From Akkermansia muciniphila (GTDB lineage: Bacteria > Verrucomicrobiota > Verrucomicrobiia > Limisphaerales > SXTU01), in the NCBI GenBank assembly GCA_945872195.1, contig CAMBZO010000015.1:1-15750 (forward strand): a DNA stretch of 15,750 bases, in the 5' to 3' direction. Both the position numbers and the translations under genes were made by a program. Shown piece by piece: positions 6,738-13,560 of the stretch. Position 1 is the stretch's first letter; each line of letters begins with the position of its first letter. The notes under the pieces were generated by a model. That model did no database searches and was not told the origin of the DNA. It saw only the letters and a list, made by a program, of their open reading frames with translations.

Positions 6738-8180
6738 TCACTTCCCGTCGAAGTTCCCCTCCAGCTTCGCTGCGCCCGCCGTGACTTCCTGCCCATTGGC
6801 CAGCAGGTTTTGGAGAATCCAGTTGCCCTTCCCGCCGATAACTTGCAGTGAGCGCGTGGCTTTCCGCTCCGCGCGGTCGTCGCGAATCACGCAGCCGGCG
6901 ACGCGCGTATTCGTCGTGTCGCGCAGCAGCAGGCCAACCCCGTCGGAGTCGAGGATGGTCGCGTTGGCGAGATGGAAGCGGTCACACTTCTCGATGAGCA
7001 CGGCGGCGGGCTTGCGCCACACGCCGTTGACATGCAGGCCCGTGAGCGTGCAATCGCGCGAGCCACGGAAGACGAGGCCGCCGTTCACGTTCGTGCTGGT
7101 GCCGTAGTTGTAGCGCGGGTTGCGGTCGAACGCGTTCGGCCCGACGACCACGTTGCTCGAATCCTCCACGAGCAGGTCGTGCTGGTAGCCCATCCAAAAC
7201 GTGTTGCCCGTGAGCGTCACGCCGCGCGCGTTTTTCAAGTGGACGTTCACCTGCACGTCGCTGAGGACGTTGCCCGTGATGGTGATGTGGCCTTCCTGCG
7301 TTATCGCGGTGCCAACGCGCTGCGCAAGGGATGGCTCGTGGCCCTGACCGAGGATGCGGATGTTCGCCGAGTCCGGGCCCGGGCTGTTGTGCTGGATGGT
7401 GCAGCCGGTGATGGCGACTTCAGCGATGGAACCGCCGGCGGAGTCGAGCAGGATGTTCGCGGTCGGCGGGGAGTTCTTGCCCATGTTGCTTTCGATGTCG
7501 CAGTTCGCGATCTGGATGTTCCGCACGTTGCCGCCGCGCCCGACGATGCCGCCGCCGGCGCAGTAGCTGATGTGGCTGCCAGTGATGTTGGACTGGTGGA
7601 GATTCACGTTGTCGTAGAACACGCCGATGCCCGTGCAGTGGTAGATGTGGCAGTCGCTGATGAGCACGTTGCGATTGCGCACGGCGAGGTGGATGCCGTG
7701 CCGCAGCGAGCGGAGGTGCGTGCGCGTGATGGTGATTTGCATCGTGCCCTCGGCCTCGATGCCGTCGGCCTCCGGGTGCGCACCCTCGATGGCGAGCGAA
7801 TCCACGACCGGCATCCGCTGGCGCTCCCAGACGTTGGGCTTGAACTGCTCGGGGTCCGCCGTGCCGCCGTGCGTGCCAAGGAACTTGAAGGCCGGCCCCG
7901 GCCCCGCCATCACCACGCGTGCCGTGCCGTCGCCGATGAGCGAGACGAAGCCGGTCCGATCCAGCGCGATGAGCACGGTCTTCGTGAGCCGATAGCTGCC
8001 CTTGCTGAAATGCACGCTGCCACCTGCGTTCACCGCGCGCTGGATGGCCGCCGTGTCATCTGCTTTGCCATCGCCGACCGCGCCGAACTCGCGCACGTCC
8101 TTCGCCGTCGCGTGCCATGCGAAGGTGCAGAGCAGCAAGGCCTTTGCGAGGGAACGCGTGATGCCACTTCCCGATGACAA
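6738..8180 (-). CDS. exported right-handed beta-helix protein, pectate-lyase-3-like
   Basis: The stop is TGA 6738-6740. No ATG lies near the signal peptide; TTG 8178-8180 gives 480 residues starting MSSGSGITRSLAKALLLCTF with cleavage near Ala26. The ATGs further upstream (to 8495) would translate a repeat and overlap mnmE, so they are rejected. The mature N-terminus KDVREFGAVGDGKADDTAAI is the signature of the Pectate_lyase_3 domain (PF12708). The rest is a long series of beta-helix coils with repeated 'I.I....I....G' turns, for example NVLISDCHIYHCTGIGVFYD, HITITGNVLSDVQVNVHLKN and GVTLTGNTFWMGYQHDLLVE. Such proteins are lyases, epimerases or glycosidases on polysaccharides; no catalytic residues can be assigned. 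It faces the sulfatase and may share a polysaccharide substrate, by inference. The start codon is the weakest part of the call. Confidence 0.8.
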   Translation of the reverse strand: MSSGSGITRSLAKALLLCTFAWHATAKDVREFGAVGDGKADDTAAIQRAVNAGGSVHFSKGSYRLTKTVLIALDRTGFVSLIGDGTARVVMAGPGPAFKFLGTHGGTADPEQFKPNVWERQRMPVVDSLAIEGAHPEADGIEAEGTMQITITRTHLRSLRHGIHLAVRNRNVLISDCHIYHCTGIGVFYDNVNLHQSNITGSHISYCAGGGIVGRGGNVRNIQIANCDIESNMGKNSPPTANILLDSAGGSIAEVAITGCTIQHNSPGPDSANIRILGQGHEPSLAQRVGTAITQEGHITITGNVLSDVQVNVHLKNARGVTLTGNTFWMGYQHDLLVEDSSNVVVGPNAFDRNPRYNYGTSTNVNGGLVFRGSRDCTLTGLHVNGVWRKPAAVLIEKCDRFHLANATILDSDGVGLLLRDTTNTRVAGCVIRDDRAERKATRSLQVIGGKGNWILQNLLANGQEVTAGAAKLEGNFDGK

Positions 8181-8484
8181 CCGGCGGAACGCCAGTCGAG
8201 TGCCACGGCGCGCGTCTTCTCCCCTCCTCGGAGGAGGGGAGAAGGTGGCCGCAGGCCGGATGAGGGGTGAGGTCACCAACGCCGACGCCCGCAACCCCTC
8301 ACCCCGGCCCTCTCCCCTCCTCCGATGAAGGGAGAGAGAGTGGAAGAACACATTGGCCCCAGTGTAATTCCACTGGCTGTTTCTTGGCGTGAGGTGAGAT
8401 GTGATGCAAGGAGCGGCTGGATTCATGGCCGCATTGGACGCCGCTCCACTGCGACCAGCAAGCGCAATGCGACGCGCGAACCTC
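8181..8484. other. 304-bp spacer upstream of the beta-helix gene
   Basis: About 40 percent is occupied by the palindromic repeat at 8216-8340. The remaining ~145 bp next to the mnmE stop (8341-8484) shows no coding character and no clear terminator; a beta-helix promoter may lie near 8181-8215 or within the repeat, but none could be recognised. Confidence 0.4.
8216..8340. repeat. GC-rich palindromic repeat, two inverted halves
   Basis: CTTCTCCCCTCCTC (8216-8229) and GAGGAGGGGAGAAG (8231-8244) form a perfect 14-bp palindrome around a single G. The 27 bases at 8294-8320 are identical to 15154-15180 and match 13444-13470 at 25 of 27. The reverse complement of 8290-8330 resembles 8226-8272, so the element is two inverted copies of one unit. 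Inner pairing TGAGGGGT (8261-8268) with ACCCCTCA (8294-8301) would bring the halves together. Confidence 0.75.
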
Positions 8485-9855
8485 TTACTTTCCAATGCAG
8501 AACTGGCTGAAGATCGAGTCGAGCAAGTCCTCCGTCGTCGTCTTGCCGACTATCTCGCCGACCGCGTTGACGGCGATACGCAAGTCCATCGCGACCAGTT
8601 CGAGCGTGCGGTTGGTTCGCAACGCTTCTGCCGTCCGCACGGTCGCCGCACGAGCTCGCTGAAGCGCGTCTTGATGCCGCGAGTTGATCATCACCTGCAA
8701 CATCTCAGCTTTGATCTCGCCAGCCCAGACGAGTTGCTTGATGGCGTCTTTGAGCGCTTCGATGCCGGAGCCAGTGAGGCAGGAGATGGCATTGGGGTGT
8801 TCCGGCGATTTGCAATCGCCGGCACGGGGCAAGTCCGCCTTGTTCAACACCACGATGCGTTTCTTCCCCGCGAACTCGGCGAGGAACTGTTCGTCCTCCG
8901 CCGAGATTGGCTCGCTCGCGTCCAGCACGTGCAGAATCAACTCCGCCTTCGCCACCATCGCGCGGGTGCGGCGGATGCCTTCGCGCTCAATGTCGTCGCG
9001 GGACTCGCGCAGGCCCGCCGTATCCACGAACACGACGGGCAGGCCACGGATGTTCGCTGTCTCCTCGATGGTGTCGCGCGTGGTGCCGGCGATGGGCGAG
9101 ACGATGGCGCGGTCGTGGCCGAGGAGTTGGTTGAGGAGCGAGGACTTGCCCGCGTTCGGCCGCCCGATGATGGCGGCGCGAATGCCGCGCCGGAGGATTT
9201 GGCCTTCGTCCGCCGTGCGCAGCAGCTCGTCCATGAACTCGATGCCGCGCTCCAGCCGCGCGAGGAGCTGCCCGCGTGTGTCCGGCGCGATGTCTTCGTC
9301 CGGGAAGTCAATGTGCGCCTCGATGTGCGCGAGCGTCTTCACGAGGTCGTCGCGCAGCAGGTTGATGCGCTGCGAAAGCTTGCCCGCGAGCTGCTCGCCC
9401 GCCGCCGTGAGCGCCAGCTCGGTGCGCGCGTGGATGAGGTCGGCGACGGCCTCGGCCTGCGCGAGGTCGAGACGGCCGTTGAGGAAGGCGCGCTGCGTGA
9501 ACTCGCCCGGAGCGGCCAGTCGCGCGCCAGCGGCGAGGAGCGCGTCGAGCACGAGCTTGGCGGGGAGCAATCCGCCGTGGCAGGAGAATTCCACTGTGTC
9601 CTCGCGCGTGAACGTGCGCGGCGCGCGCAACACCGCCACGAGCACCTCGTCCACGAATCGCCCGTCCCGCTCGACGCGCCCGTAGTGAATCGTGTGCGAC
9701 GTCGCAGCGGAGGACTTCAGCGAACTCTTGCCGACGGGGACGAACACCTTGTCTGCCACCACCAGCGCCTCCGGCCCAGAAACACGGAGGACGGCCAAGC
9801 CGCCTTCACCGAGCGGCGTGGCAATGGCGGCGATGGTCTCGGAGAGTGAGTTCAA
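8485..9855 (-). CDS. mnmE: tRNA modification GTPase MnmE (TrmE)
   Basis: A 456-residue protein ending at TAA 8485-8487. The start is TTG 9853-9855: an in-frame stop lies shortly upstream, there is no ATG, and MNSLSETIAAIATPLGEGGL aligns with the MnmE N-terminus. With MnmG, MnmE installs the (carboxymethyl)aminomethyl group on wobble U34 of certain tRNAs. Domains in order: N-terminal tetrahydrofolate-binding domain (1-118), helical domain with RAFLNGRLDLAQAEAVADLI (122-141), inserted Ras-like G domain, and the helical C-terminus closing with FCIGK. G motifs: GRPNAGKSS (231-239), GTTRD (257-261), DTAG (278-281), NKAD (338-341). Cys453 in CIGK is the conserved C-terminal Cys. The loop after NKAD (RAGDCKSPEHP) is encoded by a palindrome, see findings. 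Full length; call is certain. mnmG is not in the window. Confidence 0.97.
   Translation of the reverse strand: MNSLSETIAAIATPLGEGGLAVLRVSGPEALVVADKVFVPVGKSSLKSSAATSHTIHYGRVERDGRFVDEVLVAVLRAPRTFTREDTVEFSCHGGLLPAKLVLDALLAAGARLAAPGEFTQRAFLNGRLDLAQAEAVADLIHARTELALTAAGEQLAGKLSQRINLLRDDLVKTLAHIEAHIDFPDEDIAPDTRGQLLARLERGIEFMDELLRTADEGQILRRGIRAAIIGRPNAGKSSLLNQLLGHDRAIVSPIAGTTRDTIEETANIRGLPVVFVDTAGLRESRDDIEREGIRRTRAMVAKAELILHVLDASEPISAEDEQFLAEFAGKKRIVVLNKADLPRAGDCKSPEHPNAISCLTGSGIEALKDAIKQLVWAGEIKAEMLQVMINSRHQDALQRARAATVRTAEALRTNRTLELVAMDLRIAVNAVGEIVGKTTTEDLLDSIFSQFCIGK
8802..8822. repeat. perfect palindrome inside mnmE
   Basis: CCGGCGATT (8802-8810), loop TGC, AATCGCCGG (8814-8822): a perfect 9-bp stem with a 3-nt loop, extended by two more pairs beyond one mismatch. 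It lies in the coding region of the G domain and encodes AGDCKSP. Similar 'GDCKS' insert peptides are familiar to me from Verrucomicrobiota proteins, which suggests a dispersed repeat, but that is recollection and not a search. Confidence 0.65.
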
Positions 9856-9962
9856 GGTTCCGTTTTTGGGTATCGAATTTCAATTTGGCGCGGCGTGACG
9901 TTTCTCAAACTAATGCTGCCGCTCGCGCGCATAGAAGATGAACCCAAAAACCCATGGCGGTA
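9856..9962. promoter_or_regulatory. mnmE leader region with 10-bp inverted repeat
   Basis: The 107-bp gap upstream of mnmE is richer in A/T than its surroundings. GTTTTTGGGT (9862-9871) is exactly inverted as ACCCAAAAAC (9942-9951), 70 bp apart. The inner copy lies 6 bp from the TTG start. It may be an mnmE promoter region or the ends of a small element; no -35/-10 was assigned. Confidence 0.35.
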
Positions 9963-10997
9963 TCAGCGCGAAGGAAGCGAGTTATCAGATACGACGAGGA
10001 GTTGAGCTGCTTTCAATCTAACCGGCTCCACCTGCGCCTGCTTCTTCGCCGGGAAGGCCGCGCCGCCCATCTCGGTCCACGCCTTCTCCACCTGCGCGTT
10101 GATGAACTGGCCGATGTAGTGCGCGATCTTCTCGTTCTTGCGGAGCGCTTCCTTGATCGTGTCGGACGCGGCCTGCACCTCGGCGGCGGTCTTGCCGGCG
10201 TCCTTGAGCTTCTTCACCTCGGCGAGGAGGGACTTGAAATACAACTGCTGGTTTGCCAGCACCTCGGGGCCGCCGCTGGGCCCGTGGGCGGGGCAGACTT
10301 TCAGCGGCTTGAGTGCGATCACTTTGTCGAGGGTCTTGATCCACTCGTGGATGTTGCCGTCGCCGATGTAGTTGTAGGGGCCGTTCACGCAGGCGTCGCC
10401 GGTGAAGACGATGCGCTCCTTCGGCAGCCACGCCCAGCCGTCACCGTAAGTGTGCGCGACGCCGAGGTGCAGCAGTTCCACGCGGTGCGTGCCGTCGTCG
10501 AAGGTGAGCTGCTTCTCGAAGAGGAGGCTGGGCGGGCGGAGCTTGCTGGCGGCCACGTCCTTGCGGCCTTTGGCGGCATCCTCCCACCGGCCTGGCTTCC
10601 CGCCGCCAAAGAGGTTGGTCTCGTATTTCTTCATCTCCGCGAGCACGCCCGAGTGGCCGACGATGGTGGCGCCGGCCTCGTGCATGACTTGGTTGCCGTA
10701 GGCGTGGTCGCCGTGGTGATGAGTGTCGAAGGCAAAGCGGATGGGCTTGTCGGTGAGCGCCTTGATCTTGGGGAGGACAACCTGCGCGCCGGAGGGGAAG
10801 TTCGCGTCAATGATAAGCACGTAGTCGTTGAAGACAATCCAGCCGTTGTTGCAGTGGCCGTGCCGGCCGATGTCGCCTTCGTGGAAATAGACATTGGGGG
10901 CGACCTTCTCGACGACGTTCACCTCCGCGCGAGCGAGGGGAGCGAGGAGGAGCGTGGCGAGGGCGAGACTGTGCGCGGAACGGAGGAATGCTTTCAT
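9963..10997 (-). CDS. exported metallo-beta-lactamase-fold hydrolase
   Basis: A 344-residue protein from ATG 10995-10997 to TGA 9963-9965. Residues 1-24 are a signal peptide (MKAFLRSAHSLALATLLLAP, cleavage after ARA). The dizinc MBL site is complete: DTHHHGDHAYGN holds HxHxDH (His93, His95, Asp97, His98); AHTYGD gives His182; FTGDACVN gives Asp201; CPAHGP gives His238. The N-terminal strand NGWIVFNDYVLIIDANFPSG (51-70) is typical of MBL-fold enzymes. After His238 comes about 100 residues of helical, Lys-rich extension with no recognised motif. The substrate is unknown; there is no reason from the sequence to call it a beta-lactamase. It lies 73 bp downstream of moaA and 107 bp upstream of mnmE on the same strand. 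No Shine-Dalgarno precedes the start. Confidence 0.88.
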   Translation of the reverse strand: MKAFLRSAHSLALATLLLAPLARAEVNVVEKVAPNVYFHEGDIGRHGHCNNGWIVFNDYVLIIDANFPSGAQVVLPKIKALTDKPIRFAFDTHHHGDHAYGNQVMHEAGATIVGHSGVLAEMKKYETNLFGGGKPGRWEDAAKGRKDVAASKLRPPSLLFEKQLTFDDGTHRVELLHLGVAHTYGDGWAWLPKERIVFTGDACVNGPYNYIGDGNIHEWIKTLDKVIALKPLKVCPAHGPSGGPEVLANQQLYFKSLLAEVKKLKDAGKTAAEVQAASDTIKEALRKNEKIAHYIGQFINAQVEKAWTEMGGAAFPAKKQAQVEPVRLKAAQLLVVSDNSLPSR

Positions 10998-11070
10998 GGG
11001 CGCGACTTTTGCAGAACCGGAAGGCGCGTCAAACGGGAAGTTCGGGCGCAGTGCGAGGCCGGGCGCAGCT

Positions 11071-12141
11071 TCACCCGCCGATGCAGCTCATCGTGCGCTC
11101 GGGTTGCTGGAAGCCCGGCTCGCCGATGTGGTGGCGGTCCTCCTTGCCCAGCACGATCTCGCGCAGGCGCGCAGTGAGTTCGGCATCGCTCGCGTCGCCG
11201 CGCAGGAGCGGCTTGAGGTCGTGCTCGTGCAGGCTGAAAAGGCAGGTCCGGATTTTCCCGTCGGCCGTCAGGCGGAGCCGATTGCAATGGCCGCAAAACG
11301 CCTCCGTGACGGGGGCGATGATGCCGATCTCGCCGCGACCGTCCGCGAAGGTCCAGCGCTTCGCCGTCTCGGATTTATTCTCGGACACCACCGCGCGCAG
11401 GTCGAAGCGCGCTTGCAGCCGCGCGAGGATTTCGCGACCGGGCACGACGAGGTCGCGCAGCCAGGCCCGGCCCGAATCCAGCGGCATGAACTCGATGAAG
11501 CGCAGACTCACGTCCTGCTCACGCGCGAACTCGGCGAGGCGCTCCAGTTCAGTGTCGTTCAAGCCACGGATGACCACGGCGTTCACCTTCACGGGCGCGA
11601 AGCCGAGCGCCTTCGCCTGCGCGATGCCGGCGAGCACGGAGCGCAAGCCGTCCCGGCCCGTGATGCGCTTGAAGTTGTCCGCATCGAGCGAATCGAGGCT
11701 GAAGCTGACGCGTGTGAGCCCAGCCGCACGCAGTGCGACGGCGTGCGGCGCGAAGTGCGAGCCGTTCGTGGTCATCGCGAGGTCGCGGATGCCGGGGATG
11801 GGCGCGAGGCGGGCAACGAGTTGCGGCACATCGCGGCGCAGGAGCGGCTCGCCGCCGGTGATGCGGACCTTCTCGATGCCCAACCCGACGGCGACGCGCA
11901 CGACGCGCTCGATCTCCTCGTAGGTGAGCAGCTCGGACTTGGGCTTCCACTCGCGGACGATCGGCGTGAGCGTGGGCTGCGGGTTCTTGAGCGCGTCGAA
12001 CTTGCCGCGATAGAAATTTGCCGCCTCCTCCGTCTCCGGCAGGCAATACATACACCGAAAGTTGCAGCGGTCGGTGATGCTGACGCGGAGGTCGCGCATC
12101 GTGCGACCGAAGGAGTCGTTGAGCGAGGGCAGCGTGGACAT
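11071..12141 (-). CDS. moaA: GTP 3',8-cyclase MoaA (molybdopterin synthesis)
   Basis: A 356-residue protein from ATG 12139-12141 to TGA 11071-11073. MoaA is the radical-SAM enzyme that, with MoaC, starts molybdenum-cofactor synthesis from GTP. The SAM cluster motif is CNFRCMYC (Cys26, Cys30, Cys33); ITGGEPLLR (94-102) is the SAM-contacting segment; TTNG (124-127) and SFSLDSL (146-152) follow. The second 4Fe-4S cluster is bound by FCGHCNRLRLTADGKIRTCL (Cys283, Cys286, Cys300). The C-terminus SCIGG ends in the conserved GG. Compared with E. coli MoaA (about 329 residues) there is extra sequence between CMYC and LTYEEI, about residues 37-70. No moaC, moaE or other moa/mog gene is in the window. 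Its leader contains a long inverted repeat. The call is certain. Confidence 0.96.
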   Translation of the reverse strand: MSTLPSLNDSFGRTMRDLRVSITDRCNFRCMYCLPETEEAANFYRGKFDALKNPQPTLTPIVREWKPKSELLTYEEIERVVRVAVGLGIEKVRITGGEPLLRRDVPQLVARLAPIPGIRDLAMTTNGSHFAPHAVALRAAGLTRVSFSLDSLDADNFKRITGRDGLRSVLAGIAQAKALGFAPVKVNAVVIRGLNDTELERLAEFAREQDVSLRFIEFMPLDSGRAWLRDLVVPGREILARLQARFDLRAVVSENKSETAKRWTFADGRGEIGIIAPVTEAFCGHCNRLRLTADGKIRTCLFSLHEHDLKPLLRGDASDAELTARLREIVLGKEDRHHIGEPGFQQPERTMSCIGG

Positions 12142-12225
12142 CGGAGAGTGATTAGTAATGAGTGCTGATTAGCCAGTCGGCTTGATGGTGCTTGCTGAGC
12201 ACTACTACTAATCACTCACTTCCGA
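12141..12225. repeat. long AT-rich inverted repeat at the moaA start
   Basis: AGTGATTAGTAATGAGTGCT (12147-12166) is inverted at 12198-12216 as AGCACTACTACTAATCACT, matching except for ATG versus GT in the middle. Flanks TCGGA (12141-12145) and TCCGA (12221-12225) extend the pairing. The 31-nt loop contains a small AGCC/GGCT stem. The composition (GATTAG, AGTGATTAG) is unlike neighbouring DNA. In the moaA transcript the 3' arm would end about five bases before the ATG. Confidence 0.7.
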
Positions 12226-12231
12226 CGCAAA

Positions 12232-12246
12232 CGCGGCAACGCCGCG
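12232..12246 (-). terminator. possible terminator of the coiled-coil gene
   Basis: CGCGGC-AAC-GCCGCG is a perfect 6-bp stem with a 3-nt loop, four bases after the TAA of the coiled-coil gene. On the minus strand it is followed by TTTGCGT, a short T run. It is a weak intrinsic terminator candidate and would separate that gene from moaA. Confidence 0.45.
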
Positions 12247-12250
12247 CGAG

Positions 12251-13294
12251 TTACTTTTTCTTCGGCGCGGGTGCGGCAGGAAAGTTCGGGCCGACGGTCA
12301 CGCTCTTCTCGGTGCCGGTCTCCGCAGGCTTGGGCGCAGCGGGGGCGGGGGCCTTGATGGTCACGGTGCCGTCGCGGTGAACCTCGACGTTGAGCTGGCT
12401 GCCCTTGGTGGACATGGGCTTGGTGGAGGGAAGGGGTTTCAGGCCGTCCACGAGGAGCGTCGCACCTTTGCGCTCATCCATGAACGTGCCGCTGCGCATC
12501 CAGTCCAAGCGCCGGGCGATGGACTGGTCACTCTTGATGGTGGAGATTTGCTCCTTGAGGAAGGCGAGGTCGTTCATCTTGCGCTCCATCTCGGTGCGCT
12601 CGCCCTGCATTCGCGAGAGCTCCTTCGTGAGGAACGACTTGTCATCCTTCGTCACCTGCAGTTCGCCCTCGACGAAGGAGATGCGGGTGTTGAGCGTTCC
12701 GATCGTGGACTTGAGCTTGGTGATGTCAGTGTTCAGCTCGGCGACCTTCGCGTTCAACTGGTCCCGGGTGTTCTGCAAATCCTTGATGCTCGCGTCACGC
12801 GTGGCGATCTCCTGCTTCTTCGCGTTGTCCAGCGCAGCGTAGCGAGTGGCAGCGGCTTGCGCTGCGGCTTGCGCTGCGGCTGCGGCGGACTGGGCATCGG
12901 CAGCAGCCTTGGTCTGCGCGGCGGTAAGTGCGGCCTCGATCTTTTTGCCCTCAGCCTGTGCGGCCTTGGTCTCAGCTTGGGACTTGGTGAGTGCGCCGGT
13001 GGTCTGCGTCAGTTCAGCGGCGGTGGCTAGCACCTTGGCATCCAGCGCCCTCGCCTCTGCGGTCTTCGCAACGAGGCCCGCGGTGACGAGTTCGTTGGTC
13101 TTGGTGAGCGTGTCGTTGACCTTCTTCTGCTCGGTCAGCTCGCCAGTGGTCTTCTTCACGTCCCCTTCGAGCGTGGCAATGGTGCCGTCATCCTTCTTCT
13201 TTGTTTCCACCGCGTTGGTGTGCCGCATGAGCAGGCCAAAGCCCAGCAACACGCTCAGGGCCACCAACACCACGACTGCCGTCTTGTTATTCAT
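12251..13294 (-). CDS. membrane-anchored coiled-coil protein of unknown function
   Basis: ATG 13292-13294 gives 347 residues ending at TAA 12251-12253. The frame stays open upstream to 13564, but that stretch translates a repeat and is not coding. Residues 5-24 (TAVVVLVALSVLLGFGLLMR) form one transmembrane segment or uncleaved signal. Residues about 35-245 are heptad-rich coiled coil with a very Ala-rich stretch at 128-150 (AAADAQSAAAAAQAAAQAAA). Some repetition is at DNA level, a 12-bp tandem at 12852-12875. A conserved-looking globular patch follows (DQSIARRLDWMRSGTFMDER, 256-275), then VDGLKPLPS and NVEVHRDGTVTIKAP, and a Pro/Ala/Lys tail ending APKKK. I do not recognise a family; a structural or tethering role is possible. 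Codon use matches its neighbours. No Shine-Dalgarno precedes the start. Confidence 0.8.
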   Translation of the reverse strand: MNNKTAVVVLVALSVLLGFGLLMRHTNAVETKKKDDGTIATLEGDVKKTTGELTEQKKVNDTLTKTNELVTAGLVAKTAEARALDAKVLATAAELTQTTGALTKSQAETKAAQAEGKKIEAALTAAQTKAAADAQSAAAAAQAAAQAAATRYAALDNAKKQEIATRDASIKDLQNTRDQLNAKVAELNTDITKLKSTIGTLNTRISFVEGELQVTKDDKSFLTKELSRMQGERTEMERKMNDLAFLKEQISTIKSDQSIARRLDWMRSGTFMDERKGATLLVDGLKPLPSTKPMSTKGSQLNVEVHRDGTVTIKAPAPAAPKPAETGTEKSVTVGPNFPAAPAPKKK

Positions 13295-13560
13295 ACACGT
13301 CGAAGATGGGGGGAAGTGTGCAGCTTTGGCAAGCCCCTTGCCGGACACGGGCCCCGGCGCTGACTGGCCGAGCGGTTGACGCGAAGTGAGAACCCCGGCC
13401 CGTCCACTGCCGCAATTTCGGCCCCTGAACCCGGGCAAAGCACACCCCTCACCCCATCCCTCTCCCCTCCGCCGAGGAAGGTAGAGGGTGCCCAAAAAGG
13501 GGGGTGAGGGGTGTTGGGGGCTAACGCCGACTCCCTCTCCTCCATCGGGGGCAAGTCGGT
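13295..13560. other. spacer with GC-rich repeat
   Basis: 266 bp between the heme-protein stop and the coiled-coil start. 13442-13514 is a palindromic repeat; 13295-13440 shows no ORF with coding character and no assignable promoter. Confidence 0.45.
13442..13514. repeat. GC-rich palindromic repeat
   Basis: ACACCCCTCACCCC (13442-13455) pairs exactly with GGGGTGAGGGGTGT (13501-13514). An inner pair CCCTCTCCCCTCC and GGAAGGTAGAGGG pairs with two mismatches. 13444-13470 matches the 27-nt core of the copies at 8294 and 15154 at 25 of 27 positions, in the same orientation. It lies downstream of the heme-protein gene and would form a strong hairpin in its transcript. Confidence 0.78.

Noticed and set aside
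8181..8495. N-terminal extension of the beta-helix frame back to ATG 8495
   Set aside because: It would translate the palindromic repeat, overlap mnmE by 11 bp, and bury the signal peptide 100 residues inside the protein.
8401..9849. Long plus-strand open frames opposite mnmE and other minus-strand genes
   Set aside because: They are antisense shadows favoured by high GC; the minus-strand products have complete family motifs and the shadows have none.
9963..12141. moaA, MBL-fold gene and mnmE as one operon
   Set aside because: Gaps of 73 and 107 bp and unrelated functions; same strand alone is not enough.
12142..12250. Moco riboswitch upstream of moaA
   Set aside because: The structure is one long AT-rich inverted repeat; the multi-stem consensus of the Moco RNA is not visible and the region is too short.
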